From: JACVRW01 sp963803245
Lineage (GTDB): Bacteria > Actinomycetota > Thermoleophilia > Solirubrobacterales > Thermoleophilaceae
Reading direction: 5' to 3'
DNA: 64,000 nt
NCBI GenBank assembly: GCA_963803245.1
Contig: CAWDLI010000007.1
Span: 66,534-130,533 of the forward strand
Part shown: positions 1 to 7,817 of the stretch, in pieces
How the letters are laid out: each line of letters opens with the position of its first letter
How positions within the stretch are numbered: position 1 is the stretch's first letter
Made by a program: the position numbers and the translations under genes
Notes under the pieces: generated by a model
Seen by the model: the letters and a program-made list of their open reading frames with translations, nothing else
What the model was told of the DNA's origin: nothing
Databases searched by the model: none

Positions 1-936
1 GAGCGCGTGGTCGATGCGCCCGCGGCGCATCTCCTCCGCGCGAATGATTCCCGCGAGCGAGCCGTAGTGGGCCGCGTTCGCGTCAGAGCCGAGACCGTCC
101 CCGTCGATCCGGGTGCGCCCGCCCCACGAGATCACCAGGCGACCGCCGCCGCGCGGCTTGCGCCGGACCTGCCAGAAGTCGTACTCCCACCCGGTGTCCT
201 GATCGACGACGGTCAGATGGCCGTCGGAGCCGGCCGCCGCCTCCGCGCGCTCGGGGATGCGCACGTGCATTCCCTCGATCTCGCAGGTGCCCCAGCTCTC
301 GGTGCAGTGGATCTCGTACTCCGGGTCGTTGCGGTCCGGGTAGTAGGTCGGGTGCTGCCAGTCGCTCCGCGTGCCCGACACGCCGGCCTGCAGATCCGCG
401 GGCTTGCCCCATCCGGTCACGCGCCGCACGATCGCGTCGGAGCGCGGATCGAGTCGCGGGCGGCGTGGCAGGCGCTGATTGAACGGCGAGTCGTCCGCAT
501 ACGGGCGCCAGCAGCCTCCGGGCCAGCTGCCCACGCCGAAGTTCCCGAGCCCCTCGCTCACGCTCGACTCACCGCAGGTGCCCCGGCCGAGGTCGTCCGC
601 ATCCGTCACGAGCACCACAAGGCGCGCATGGATGCCGGACCCGTCCTCGCGCTCGGAGGCGAGCGCGCGCCAGCCGCTTGGCACCCGCAGCCGGAGGACG
701 CCCTGCCGGGCACCCGCCCGGATGCGCTCTGCGCTGACCGCCCGGCGCTCGCCACGCCGCTCGAGATAGCCGCGCCTGACCCGGCGCGGGGCCACCCCGC
801 GGACCTTGAACACGAGCACGTCGCTGTCGGCGGCGGCGGGCGCGAACACCCGCTTGCTGGACCCGGCGCTGGCTCCGGGAGCCAGCACGGCGAGTGCCGC
901 GAGCGCGACGAGCAGGGCGAGCAGCCTCCGTGACAA
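1..936 (-). CDS. Secreted protein of unknown function (3' end outside window)
   Basis: The frame is open from a TTG at 936 to the window edge (312 codons), so the C-terminus is missing. The TTG is chosen because AGGAGG lies 7 nt upstream (944-949) and the first ~27 residues form a classic signal peptide (Arg-Arg, Leu/Ala-rich core, Ala-Ser-Ala end). The mature part contains paired cysteines in GTCGES and GGCWRP, a SPFNQRLP segment, and a Trp/Tyr/His-rich stretch around NDPEYEIHC. No catalytic family is recognised; the composition fits an exported carbohydrate-active or surface protein. It lies behind a probable c-di-GMP riboswitch and diverges from a polysaccharide tyrosine kinase, suggesting a matrix or cell-surface role (inference). 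Confidence 0.75.
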   Translation of the reverse strand, partial: MSRRLLALLVALAALAVLAPGASAGSSKRVFAPAAADSDVLVFKVRGVAPRRVRRGYLERRGERRAVSAERIRAGARQGVLRLRVPSGWRALASEREDGSGIHARLVVLVTDADDLGRGTCGESSVSEGLGNFGVGSWPGGCWRPYADDSPFNQRLPRRPRLDPRSDAIVRRVTGWGKPADLQAGVSGTRSDWQHPTYYPDRNDPEYEIHCTESWGTCEIEGMHVRIPERAEAAAGSDGHLTVVDQDTGWEYDFWQVRRKPRGGGRLVISWGGRTRIDGDGLGSDANAAHYGSLAGIIRAEEMRRGRIDHAL

Positions 937-974
937 GTACGAGCCTCCTGGGACGTTCTCCGGGCCGTCGCCGC

Positions 975-1068
975 CCGTCCCATCCTTGGGAGCCCGGCCG
1001 ACTCGCGGTGCGAGCCCCGTGGCTTTGCGAACCCGCCTCGCGACGGGGGTGCCTTTGTCGGAGGCGCG
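975..1068 (-). promoter_or_regulatory. Probable c-di-GMP-I (GEMM) riboswitch
   Basis: Read on the minus strand, the leader of the secreted-protein gene contains CGCAAAGCCACGGGGCU followed by GUCGGCCGGGCUCCC, and before them an AAAGGCA segment with a short stem closed by a GCGA tetraloop. These match the conserved core of class I c-di-GMP aptamers: GNRA-capped stem, CGCAAAGCC core, second stem, GCCGGG segment. It ends about 30 nt before the AGGAGG of the gene starting at 936. Recognition is by motif only and covariation was not computed; the first conserved segment departs from the consensus (GGCACCC rather than GGCAAACC). Confidence 0.62.
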
Positions 1069-1288
1069 ACTGTGATTGGGTCACCCTCGCTATCGGGTCG
1101 CCGCCGGCCGGCGCGGCGCGAGCCCTCGGGGGATGGACGCATGTACGAGCCGCGACGCCCGAAGCGCGCCCAGAACCCGCTACCTTCTTCGGTGCGATGC
1201 ACGACCCACCGCCGGGTCGCAGCGCGGTGTGCAGGCGCCCGCAGCGTCGCGCCCCGCGTTCAAGGATTGGGCGCCACGGCCGAACGAT

Positions 1289-3463
1289 GTGCGAGACAGC
1301 CGAACTAAACTCCGCTCTCCTCTGAACTCCGCCCCTGACATCTCCGCTCTGAACCGCCCGGCTGAGGGCGCGCTCGGGCCCTACCTCCGCGCCATCCGTG
1401 CCCATCGCCTGCTGGTGATCGCGGTGATGCTGGCGGCGGTCGGCGCGGCAATCGCGTGGACCGCGGTGCGTCCGGCGAGCTACCAGGCGACCGCGAACAT
1501 CCTGCTGACCCCGCTGGCGCAGGAGGACACGCAGTTCCAGGGCCTCAACGCCGTGCGCGAGGCCGGCGATCCGACCCGTACGGCGCAGACGGCCGCCACT
1601 CTCATCAAGTCCACCGCGGCCGCGGACCGGACGGCACGCGAGCTCGGCGGCGACTGGACAGCCGAGAAGGTGCTCGACGCGATCAGCGTCACGCCCGAGG
1701 GCGAGAGCAACATCCTTGCGGTCACCGGCACGGCGGACGACGCCACCGAGGCCCAGCAGCTGGCCAACACCTTCGCCCGCGAGTCCCTGGCCGCCCGCCG
1801 GGACATCATCGCGAGGCAGGCCACCGCCGAGGTGGAGCGCCTGAGGGCGAGCCAGAGCGATCTGGGCGAAGGCACGGAGGCCGCGGCGACCGTGACCGAG
1901 CGGATCAACGCGCTCGAGAAGGTGCGCGTCGACGGCGACCCCACTCTCACTCTTTCGCAGGCAGCCACCAAGCCAGAGTCGCCGAGCGGACCCCCGATGG
2001 CCGTGATCGTGCTCCTCGCCGCGCTGGCGGGCTTCACCCTGGGCTCCGGCGGCGCACTGCTGCTCGAGCTCACCGAGCGCCGGATCAGGAACGAGGACGA
2101 GACGGTCGCGCTGTACCCGCTCCCGGTGCTGGCGCGCATCCCCCTCCTCAAGTCGAGCCAGCTGCGCGGCCGCCAGGCCTCCGGCTGGCACATGCTCCCC
2201 GCGGTGCGGGAGGCGTTCCGAACGCTCATGATCCAGCTGGGTCCGCACCCGGAGGGCCGCGCACACGTGGTCATGGTCACGAGCGCCTCGACCGGAGACG
2301 GCAAGACCACCTCCGCGGTGAACCTCGCCGCGGCGGCCGCCGCCAGCGGCGACCCGGTCATCCTGCTCGACTTCGACCTCCGCAAGCCCGACGTGGGCCG
2401 CACCCTGGGCGTTCAGCCCGGCACGGAGCTCACGGGCCTCCTCCAGCCCGACACGCAACTGCGCGACCTGCTGTCGCCGGCCCCGGGCCTCCCGGCGCTC
2501 TCGGTCCTCACCACCACGGTGGCCGAGGGCGACGTGGCCCTCGTCGAGGCGCTCAGCCGCCGGCTCCCCGAGCTGATCGCGGACGCCCGCGAGCTCTGCA
2601 ACTACGTGGTGATCGACACCGCGCCGATCGGCGAGATCAGCGATGCCCTGCGGCTCGTGAGCGACGTGGACAGCATCATCGTCGTCACGAAGCCCGGCAA
2701 CACGAACCGCGCCAACTTCGAGATGATGCGCGACCTCCTCGAGCGCACCGCGTACACGCCCGCCGGCTTCCTGGTGATCGGCGACTCCACGCCGCGCACG
2801 AGCGCCTACTACGCCTACGGGGCCACCGGCCGCGAGCTCTTCCTTCAGGATCCCGTTCCGGGCAGCGAGACCCCGCGTCCCGTCCGGACCCCCACCAAGT
2901 CGGCGGGCGAGATCGTCTCCGACGGGGCGAACGACCGGCCCTCCGACCGCGAGACCACGCGCCGGCCCGACCGCGTCCGGCCCCGCACCATCGAGCGCGA
3001 GAGCTCCGCGCCGCGGAATGACAGGGAGAGCACCTCCCCCCGCGAGGAGCGCGACAGGCCGGTCACGCGCAACGAGGCCACGAAGCGGCCCGTCGAGAAC
3101 GCCAAGCGCCCCGTTGAGGACGCCAAGCTCCCGGCTGAGGACGTCAAGCGCCCCGCGAACGATGTGAAGCGCCCCGCCGACGACGTGAAGCGCCCCGTCG
3201 AGGACGCCAAGCGGCCCGCGGACGACGTCAAGCCTTCGGCTGAGACCGCCAAGCGGCCGCCAGACGCCACGAAGGTGAGCAACAACGGCGAGGGCGATGC
3301 CTCCACTCCGAACTCCGAGCGGCCCGCCGGAGAGAACGGCCCGCGCCGCGCCAACGCCGAGAGCGGCTCGCACCGGCGCCCCGCGCGCCCGCCTCGCTCG
3401 GACGAGCGCAGCGCACGAGCGGACAAGCCGTCCCGCTCCGAAGACCGGCCCTCGAAGAACTAG
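1289..3463 (+). CDS. Wzz/BY-kinase fusion: polysaccharide chain-length determinant and tyrosine autokinase
   Basis: Bacterial tyrosine kinase of capsule/exopolysaccharide export. One membrane segment lies near residues 41-60 and a second near 237-262, bracketing the extracytoplasmic Wzz-type domain. The cytoplasmic kinase follows with Walker A STGDGKTT (~334-341, Lys339), Walker A' ILLDFDLRKP (~360) and Walker B VVIDTAP (~441). A short tyrosine cluster SAYYAYG sits at ~506. The last ~190 residues are a charged, Pro/Arg-rich tail with repeated units of the form KRPxxDxK (3090-3240), unlike the usual Tyr-rich tail. The start is uncertain: GTG at 1289 is the nearest in-frame start before the first membrane segment. 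Neighbouring polymerase and sugar transferase genes support a role in surface polysaccharide assembly. Confidence 0.85.
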   Translation: MRDSRTKLRSPLNSAPDISALNRPAEGALGPYLRAIRAHRLLVIAVMLAAVGAAIAWTAVRPASYQATANILLTPLAQEDTQFQGLNAVREAGDPTRTAQTAATLIKSTAAADRTARELGGDWTAEKVLDAISVTPEGESNILAVTGTADDATEAQQLANTFARESLAARRDIIARQATAEVERLRASQSDLGEGTEAAATVTERINALEKVRVDGDPTLTLSQAATKPESPSGPPMAVIVLLAALAGFTLGSGGALLLELTERRIRNEDETVALYPLPVLARIPLLKSSQLRGRQASGWHMLPAVREAFRTLMIQLGPHPEGRAHVVMVTSASTGDGKTTSAVNLAAAAAASGDPVILLDFDLRKPDVGRTLGVQPGTELTGLLQPDTQLRDLLSPAPGLPALSVLTTTVAEGDVALVEALSRRLPELIADARELCNYVVIDTAPIGEISDALRLVSDVDSIIVVTKPGNTNRANFEMMRDLLERTAYTPAGFLVIGDSTPRTSAYYAYGATGRELFLQDPVPGSETPRPVRTPTKSAGEIVSDGANDRPSDRETTRRPDRVRPRTIERESSAPRNDRESTSPREERDRPVTRNEATKRPVENAKRPVEDAKLPAEDVKRPANDVKRPADDVKRPVEDAKRPADDVKPSAETAKRPPDATKVSNNGEGDASTPNSERPAGENGPRRANAESGSHRRPARPPRSDERSARADKPSRSEDRPSKN

Positions 3464-3542
3464 CCTGTCCCGCCTGCCGGCCGTCCCCGCTGGCTCGGGG
3501 CCACCGGCGCACGCCAGCGATTGGTCTCCGGCTAGGCGGTCC

Positions 3543-3586
3543 CCCCGCTGCGTCACTCTGGTGCCCGTATAGGGCACCTAGATGAC
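3543..3586 (+). repeat. 44-nt palindromic direct repeat, copy 1
   Basis: This copy matches 3755-3798 with one mismatch. Its centre is a perfect hairpin, GGTGCCC-GTATA-GGGCACC (3560-3578). Weaker similarity (GGCGG...AGGCCAGC) continues about 15 nt further in both copies. It resembles REP/BIME-type intergenic repeats rather than an insertion sequence; no transposase is nearby. Confidence 0.85.
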
Positions 3587-3754
3587 ACGGCGGTAGGCCA
3601 GCTCCCTGTGCCGAGCACTGTGCGCGACCCCAATGCTCCGGTCACATGGGCCTGTGGGCTCGCTCTACGGGGTCCGCCGCTCGGATCAGCACCGCTGGCC
3701 GCCCCGGCCGCGATCACAGGCAGACCTGACCGCACCCAACCGAGGACGCGTCCT

Positions 3755-3798
3755 CCCCGCTGCGTCACTTTGGTGCCCGTATAGGGCACCTAGATGAC
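3755..3798 (+). repeat. 44-nt palindromic direct repeat, copy 2
   Basis: Second copy of the element at 3543-3586, differing by C to T in the CACT(C/T)TGG segment. The 19-nt palindrome GGTGCCC-GTATA-GGGCACC is fully kept at 3772-3790, so the hairpin is the conserved part. Copy-to-copy distance is 212 nt. Confidence 0.85.
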
Positions 3799-3897
3799 GC
3801 GGCGCGAGGCCAGCAACGCACGCGAGCTACCAAGGAACCGTGCGCGGCGAAGCCCTGCGGCCTGCCTCGCCGCCCTAGGCGAGCGAAAAGCAAGCAG

Positions 3898-3955
3898 CCC
3901 GGGGTCCGCAGGGAGCGACGCGTGCACCGCACGCGAGCGACCGGCGGACCCCGGG
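3898..3955. repeat. Perfect 12-bp stem with inner hairpin
   Basis: CCCGGGGTCCGC at 3898-3909 pairs exactly with GCGGACCCCGGG at 3944-3955, and the loop contains an inner stem GCGTG/CACGC. It may be a structured RNA or a terminator-like element. There is no U-run, so factor-independent termination is unlikely. Confidence 0.55.
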
Positions 3956-3988
3956 ATGCGCAGCTTTGCAGCCGCCTAGAAATGCGAA

Positions 3989-4012
3989 GGGCGGCGGTTT
4001 TATCCGCCGCCC
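3989..4012. terminator. GC-rich hairpin, possible terminator
   Basis: GGGCGGCGG (3989-3997) pairs with CCGCCGCCC (4004-4012) around a T-rich loop. It lies 97-120 nt beyond the stop of the LPXTG gene read on the minus strand. There is no following U-run, so this is only a candidate. Confidence 0.35.
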
Positions 4013-4108
4013 CCCACGTCCTCCGCGCTTCTGGGACCGTCCCTTTAGACGGGTGCCGACCTGACGGCCGACCCCGGGACGGTCCCTATGAGGCGCGCAA
4101 GTAGTTCT

Positions 4109-4399
4109 TTAGACCTGATCCGACCGCAGAGTGCGGCGGAGCACAAGTCCGGTTCCGAGCAGGCCTGCGCCGATGACGGCGAAGACACCGAGCTCGAGAC
4201 CGGTGAACGGAAGCTGCCCGCTCGTATCGGCCGCGGCTGCGGGCTCTGCCGCAGTCTCACCACCGCTCGGTCCCTGTGCGATTCCGGCCAGGCCACCGTA
4301 AGTGTCCCCGGTCGGGGTCTGAGCGTAAGCCGTACCAGCGACCATCATCGCCAGAACGCAGGTTGCCAACAGAGTCAGTTTCAAAAGCCTCTTATGCAC
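4109..4399 (-). CDS. Small LPXTG-type surface protein
   Basis: A 96-residue exported protein. A Lys/Arg-containing signal peptide covers residues 1-26 (ends AGTAYA), then an Ala/Gly/Thr/Pro-rich linker, then LPFTG at 63-67, a hydrophobic segment (~70-88) and a positively charged end RRTLRSD. This is the arrangement of a sortase-anchored protein, so it is probably fixed to the cell wall or membrane. The GTG at 4399 is preferred because an AGGGGA site lies just upstream and the signal peptide begins there; an ATG 17 codons earlier would add a charged leader with no purpose. No sortase gene is in the window. Substrate or partner unknown. Confidence 0.8.
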   Translation of the reverse strand: MHKRLLKLTLLATCVLAMMVAGTAYAQTPTGDTYGGLAGIAQGPSGGETAAEPAAAADTSGQLPFTGLELGVFAVIGAGLLGTGLVLRRTLRSDQV

Positions 4400-4446
4400 G
4401 TGTGATCCCCTTGGACGAGATTTCTCCCAGCCCGGTCCAACGTACC

Positions 4447-6516
4447 TCACCTTCCGGATGTTGTAAAGCGAGCGTGTGCAGCCCGCTGAATCCGGGTGTT
4501 TTCCCGCTTCGGATCCACGCGCCGCCGGGCGGCGATATTGCGGCTCAGGCGGGTGAGCACCGGATCACGCGCGTTCAGAGCCTGGGCGCGGTCAAGCGCG
4601 GCTCTGGCGGGGCCGAAGCTCCCGCGGCCCGTGTATATGAGCGCGAGCTCGAAGTGGGCGAGCCAGTTGTCCTCCACCGTGAGCGAGTGCTCGAACGCCT
4701 CCTCGGCGCGGTCGTAGCGGCCGGCGGTGATGGCGATGCGCCCTTCGGCGAGGTCGGGGTCCATCGAAGCGGGGTTGAACGACCGGGCCCGGTCCAGATC
4801 CTCGAAGGCGCCGTTCACGTCGACCGGGGCGCGCTCCTCGGCGCGGTTCAGGTAGCGCACCGACAGGTAGGCGGGCACCATGGCCAGCAGCGCCACGGCG
4901 GCGAGGGCGCCCACGGTCCAGGCCCCCACGCGCGCGGCGCGGATGGGCTCGCGCGCGGCGGCCTGCGCGTCCGGCGGCCGTGCGGCGGCCACAAGGGCGA
5001 CCAGCGGGAGCGCCAGCGCGGGTGAGGCCACCGCGGGTATCTCCTCGAGCCAGTCGAAGTTCAGGTGGACGGCGAAGTACGCGGCGATGGCCAGCGTGGT
5101 GGCCAGGACCAGGGCCGGCGGCTTCGCGAGCCCGCGCCTGAGGGCCACCCCTGCCACGAACAGCGACAGGAAGAAGGCGGCGAGCAGCGCCGCCCCAACG
5201 AACCCGCCCTCACCGAGTGCCCTCAGGAACATGTTGTGCACGTAGCGCGAGTGCTTGGGCTCGTGCCTGCGGGCCGTGTACTCGCGTTCGAAGTTGCCGG
5301 TGCCCACCCCGTTCACGGGCGACTCCTCGAACAGGTCGATCGCGACCCGCCAGTAGTCGGGGCGCTCATACGGGTCGAGGTTCGAGATTCGCGCGCCCTC
5401 GACCGAGTCGTACTCGGCGCCGGTGAGCGTGGCCCACTGCTCGTCCACCGTGTCGGTGATGCGGTCGAGGTTGACGACCGCCAGCGCCACGACCGCCAGC
5501 GCGAGAAGAGCCGCGCCCGCGAGGCCGGCCCGGCGACTCGCGACCTCGATGCGCTCGTGCCCGCGCGCCGCACGCTCCGCCAGCGCCAGCGCGAGCCCCG
5601 CCGCTCCGGCCACGAGCGCTGACGGCCAGATCGCCGCCACGGCGTCGTCGAGGGCGGGCCCGAGGGCCCCGCCCACCTCACCGGTGTCGTAGACGTTCAG
5701 GATCGGCCCGGCGGCGAGCGCCACGGCGCCCGCCAGCGCGAGCAGGCGGGTTCCAACCCGGAGCCGGTCGGGAGCGAACGCCAGGAAGACCGGCGCGGCC
5801 ACGGCCACTCCGACGAAGGACCCGCGACTCTGGGACAACAGGGCGAAGTCGGCCAGCAGCGCCGCGACCCCGAGGAATAGCCCGGCGAGCGCCGGGTGCA
5901 TGGTGCGGTCGGTCGAGAGCCCGAAGGCCGCGAGCATCCCGATGACGCCCAGCGCGGCGTTGCCGTTCGCGTAGCCGGTCGGGTGCTGGTAGCGGATCTC
6001 GAAGAGGTACTTGCTGAGATCGTCGGTCCCCGAGGCGCCCACGAGGCTGACCACGGCCACCACCGCGAGCCCGAGCGACCAGGCCCCGAGCAGCCAGCGC
6101 GCGGAGCGGGCGTCCCATGGCAGGAGGGCCAGCGCCCAGGCCAGCGCCAGGAGGAGGAGAAGCTTGTTCGAGGCCTCGAGCGCGCTCCCGGTGGACTCGG
6201 CCCATAGGAGCGACGCGTATGCCCAGGCCACGTACGCGGCCAGGAGCGCGAGCGCCACACGGGCGCCGCGCGCCGCGGGAAGCGCGCGACCGGTGGCGAG
6301 CCCCACGACGATCGCAAGCGCGACCGCGAGGATGGCCGCCGGGTACCAATCGCGTGGGAAGTAGCCGCCGCTGTTGGGGGCCAGGTAGAGCCACACGCCC
6401 ACCACCGGGGCCGCCAGCAGGAGCGGCAGGGCGGCGCGCAACCCCTCCGGGGTGATACCCAGGCGAGACAGCAGCGGAGCGGCCCCCTTCCTCTCCATGA
6501 GATCGGGGTTCATCAC
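4447..6516 (-). CDS. O-antigen ligase/polymerase-like membrane protein with C-terminal TPR region
   Basis: A protein of about 689 residues with some 12 hydrophobic segments in the first ~530 residues and a large exposed loop near residues 360-420 (ESPVNGVGTGNFEREY, HEPKHSRYVHN), the hallmark of the Wzy/WaaL family, where a loop histidine region binds the lipid-linked glycan. The last ~110 residues carry TPR-like helices (AEGRIAITAGRYDRAEEAFEHSL, FELALIYTGRG). It probably polymerises or ligates polysaccharide repeat units at the outer face of the membrane. Start is GTG 6516 or ATG 6513. It sits between the BY-kinase and the sugar transferase, supporting a polysaccharide assembly role. Confidence 0.85.
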   Translation of the reverse strand: MMNPDLMERKGAAPLLSRLGITPEGLRAALPLLLAAPVVGVWLYLAPNSGGYFPRDWYPAAILAVALAIVVGLATGRALPAARGARVALALLAAYVAWAYASLLWAESTGSALEASNKLLLLLALAWALALLPWDARSARWLLGAWSLGLAVVAVVSLVGASGTDDLSKYLFEIRYQHPTGYANGNAALGVIGMLAAFGLSTDRTMHPALAGLFLGVAALLADFALLSQSRGSFVGVAVAAPVFLAFAPDRLRVGTRLLALAGAVALAAGPILNVYDTGEVGGALGPALDDAVAAIWPSALVAGAAGLALALAERAARGHERIEVASRRAGLAGAALLALAVVALAVVNLDRITDTVDEQWATLTGAEYDSVEGARISNLDPYERPDYWRVAIDLFEESPVNGVGTGNFEREYTARRHEPKHSRYVHNMFLRALGEGGFVGAALLAAFFLSLFVAGVALRRGLAKPPALVLATTLAIAAYFAVHLNFDWLEEIPAVASPALALPLVALVAAARPPDAQAAAREPIRAARVGAWTVGALAAVALLAMVPAYLSVRYLNRAEERAPVDVNGAFEDLDRARSFNPASMDPDLAEGRIAITAGRYDRAEEAFEHSLTVEDNWLAHFELALIYTGRGSFGPARAALDRAQALNARDPVLTRLSRNIAARRRVDPKRENTRIQRAAHARFTTSGR

Positions 6517-6585
6517 GATCGGTTTCTCAACTCATCCAATCGGCGGTTTCAACCGAACCAGTCGATATACAGAAAACGCTTGATG

Positions 6586-6624
6586 CCGATGCGGCGAAAT
6601 CGGTCGATCCCGATGTGGCGAAAT
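6586..6624. repeat. Two 15-nt direct repeats in a divergent promoter region
   Basis: CCGATGCGGCGAAAT (6586-6600) and CCGATGTGGCGAAAT (6610-6624) differ at one base and are 24 nt apart, between the polymerase and sugar-transferase genes. Spacing near two helical turns suggests a regulator site. The rest of 6517-6802 shows no gene. Confidence 0.45.
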
Positions 6625-6802
6625 GAAAAGGGCGAGGGTATGATGATCCGCGAAGACCTACCTGGAAGGGGCAGGAAGCCGCTACGGGTGAGTCAGTCTG
6701 TCTTATCGTTTGAGGGGGCATCGTCGCGCCTCCATCGGGCTCCGCCTGCGCGGAGAGAAATCAGCCTATTCGCCTTTTCGGTCGGCCCAGACCAGGACTC
6801 AA

Positions 6803-7579
6803 ATGGACACGGCGACACAAAGACTCGATAGAGGTACCGCCGGCGATCCGGCCTCGGCTCTTCCGGCCGCGTCCGCCGACGTCCTCGCGCTGCCGGTTCG
6901 CGGCAACCCCGAGCCCGCGCGAGTCCTGCGGTTCGCCGATCGGGCCGCCAAGCGCACTCTCGACGTGCTCGTGGCCGGCGGACTGCTCCTCGTTCTGGTT
7001 CCTCTGATCGCGCTGGCGAGCATCCTGATCGTCGTCGACTCGCCGGGCGGCGCCTTCTTCCGCTGCGAGCGCGCGGGCTTCAGGGGCCGCAGGCTCCGCA
7101 TGCTCAAGTTCCGCAAGATGCGCGAGGGCGCCAGCGGGCGCGCGCTCACCATGGACGACGACGACCGCTTCACGCGGATCGGGCCCTGGCTCGCCAAGTT
7201 CAAGCTCGACGAGGTGCCGCAGCTCTGGCACGTGGTCCGGGGCGACATGAGCCTCGTGGGCCCGCGGCCCGAGGATCCGTCGTTCGTGGAGCGCCACGGC
7301 AGCGCCTACGACCACATCCTTTCGGTCCGCCCGGGGATCACCGGCCTCTCGCAGCTCGCGTTCGCGGAGGAGAGCCGGATCCTCGACGACGACGACCCGC
7401 TCGGGCACTACGTGGACCGGCTGCTGCCGCAGAAGGTGAACCTGGACAGGCTCTACGCCAGCCAGCGCACGCTCCTGCTCGACCTCAAGATCCTGACCTG
7501 GACCGTGGCCGCCGTGATTCTGCGCCGCCAGGTGGCCGTTCACCGCGGCACCGGCCGCATGAACCTCCGCAAGCGGTAA
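6803..7579 (+). CDS. Polyprenyl-phosphate sugar-1-phosphate transferase (bacterial sugar transferase family)
   Basis: A 258-residue enzyme of the WcaJ/PglC-type family that starts lipid-linked polysaccharide synthesis by moving a sugar phosphate from a nucleotide sugar to undecaprenyl phosphate. One hydrophobic hairpin (~48-72) anchors it. The catalytic half shows FRKMREG, KLDEVPQLWHVVRGDMS and LVGPRPEDP, with the invariant Asp-Glu and Pro-Arg-Pro of the family. ATG 6803 is chosen for its upstream AGGA and the immediate start of the homologous region; upstream codons look non-coding. The sugar is unknown. Together with the BY-kinase and polymerase it suggests a Wzx/Wzy-type surface polysaccharide, though the flippase is outside the window. 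Confidence 0.9.
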   Translation: MDTATQRLDRGTAGDPASALPAASADVLALPVRGNPEPARVLRFADRAAKRTLDVLVAGGLLLVLVPLIALASILIVVDSPGGAFFRCERAGFRGRRLRMLKFRKMREGASGRALTMDDDDRFTRIGPWLAKFKLDEVPQLWHVVRGDMSLVGPRPEDPSFVERHGSAYDHILSVRPGITGLSQLAFAEESRILDDDDPLGHYVDRLLPQKVNLDRLYASQRTLLLDLKILTWTVAAVILRRQVAVHRGTGRMNLRKR

Positions 7580-7588
7580 TCAGGCGTT

Positions 7589-7625
7589 AAGCGGAAGCAG
7601 CCGGCTCGGCCGGCTGCGCACCGAC
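7589..7625 (+). repeat. 37-bp perfect inverted repeat, left arm
   Basis: An exact inverted copy lies at 8284-8320. The arm also folds on itself (GCAGCCGGC-TCG-GCCGGCTGC), so each arm can act as a terminator-like hairpin. It begins 10 nt after the sugar transferase stop. The two arms bracket the riboswitch and CAP-domain gene. Confidence 0.9.
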
Positions 7626-7667
7626 CCCATCAGCGCCGGTTCCGTCCGGCCCGCTACCTAGTTTTCC

Positions 7668-7812
7668 AGCGATAAATCGCCGAGTCGCTCCGGTTCGTGC
7701 CGGAGCGAGCGGGGGAACCAAACGTTCCACTGGGGCAAATCGCGCTCTTGCGAGCGCGGCGCGCGACTCTTTCCGCGCGAGCCCGTCAGCTAACCCCGTA
7801 GGCCGTCAGAGA
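7668..7812 (+). promoter_or_regulatory. c-di-AMP riboswitch (ydaO/yuaA type)
   Basis: The leader of the CAP-domain gene carries the hallmarks of the ydaO class in order: AAATCGCCGAGTC, CGGGGGAACCAAACG, TGGGGCAAATCGCG, and near the 3' end CGAGCCCGTCAGCTAACCCC followed by GTAGGC. The element ends a few bases before the gene's ribosome binding site. In Actinobacteria this riboswitch commonly controls cell-wall hydrolases and usually turns expression off when c-di-AMP is high. Assignment is from conserved segments, not from a covariance search. Confidence 0.9.
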
Positions 7813-7817
7813 GAGGG

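Larger units (their letters stand above)
3464..4108. other. Non-coding, repeat- and hairpin-rich intergenic region
   Basis: No convincing gene is seen in these 645 bases. They contain two copies of a 44-nt repeat, a 12-bp perfect stem (3898-3909 with 3944-3955), a hairpin at 3989-4012 and an inverted repeat GGGACCGTCCC/GGGACGGTCCC (4033-4043 and 4076-4086). Short open frames here lack ribosome binding sites and coding character. A structured RNA or a cluster of REP-like elements is possible. Confidence 0.6.

Noticed and set aside
569..3577. A ~1000-codon open frame opposite the tyrosine kinase gene
   Set aside because: It is Arg/Gly/Ala-rich with no recognisable domain and runs antisense to well-conserved genes; a result of high GC content.
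3543..3798. CRISPR-like direct repeats
   Set aside because: Only two copies 212 nt apart, each a palindromic element, and no cas genes.
3464..4108. Short open frames within the repeat region
   Set aside because: Arg/Pro-rich, no ribosome binding sites, and they coincide with the palindromic repeats.
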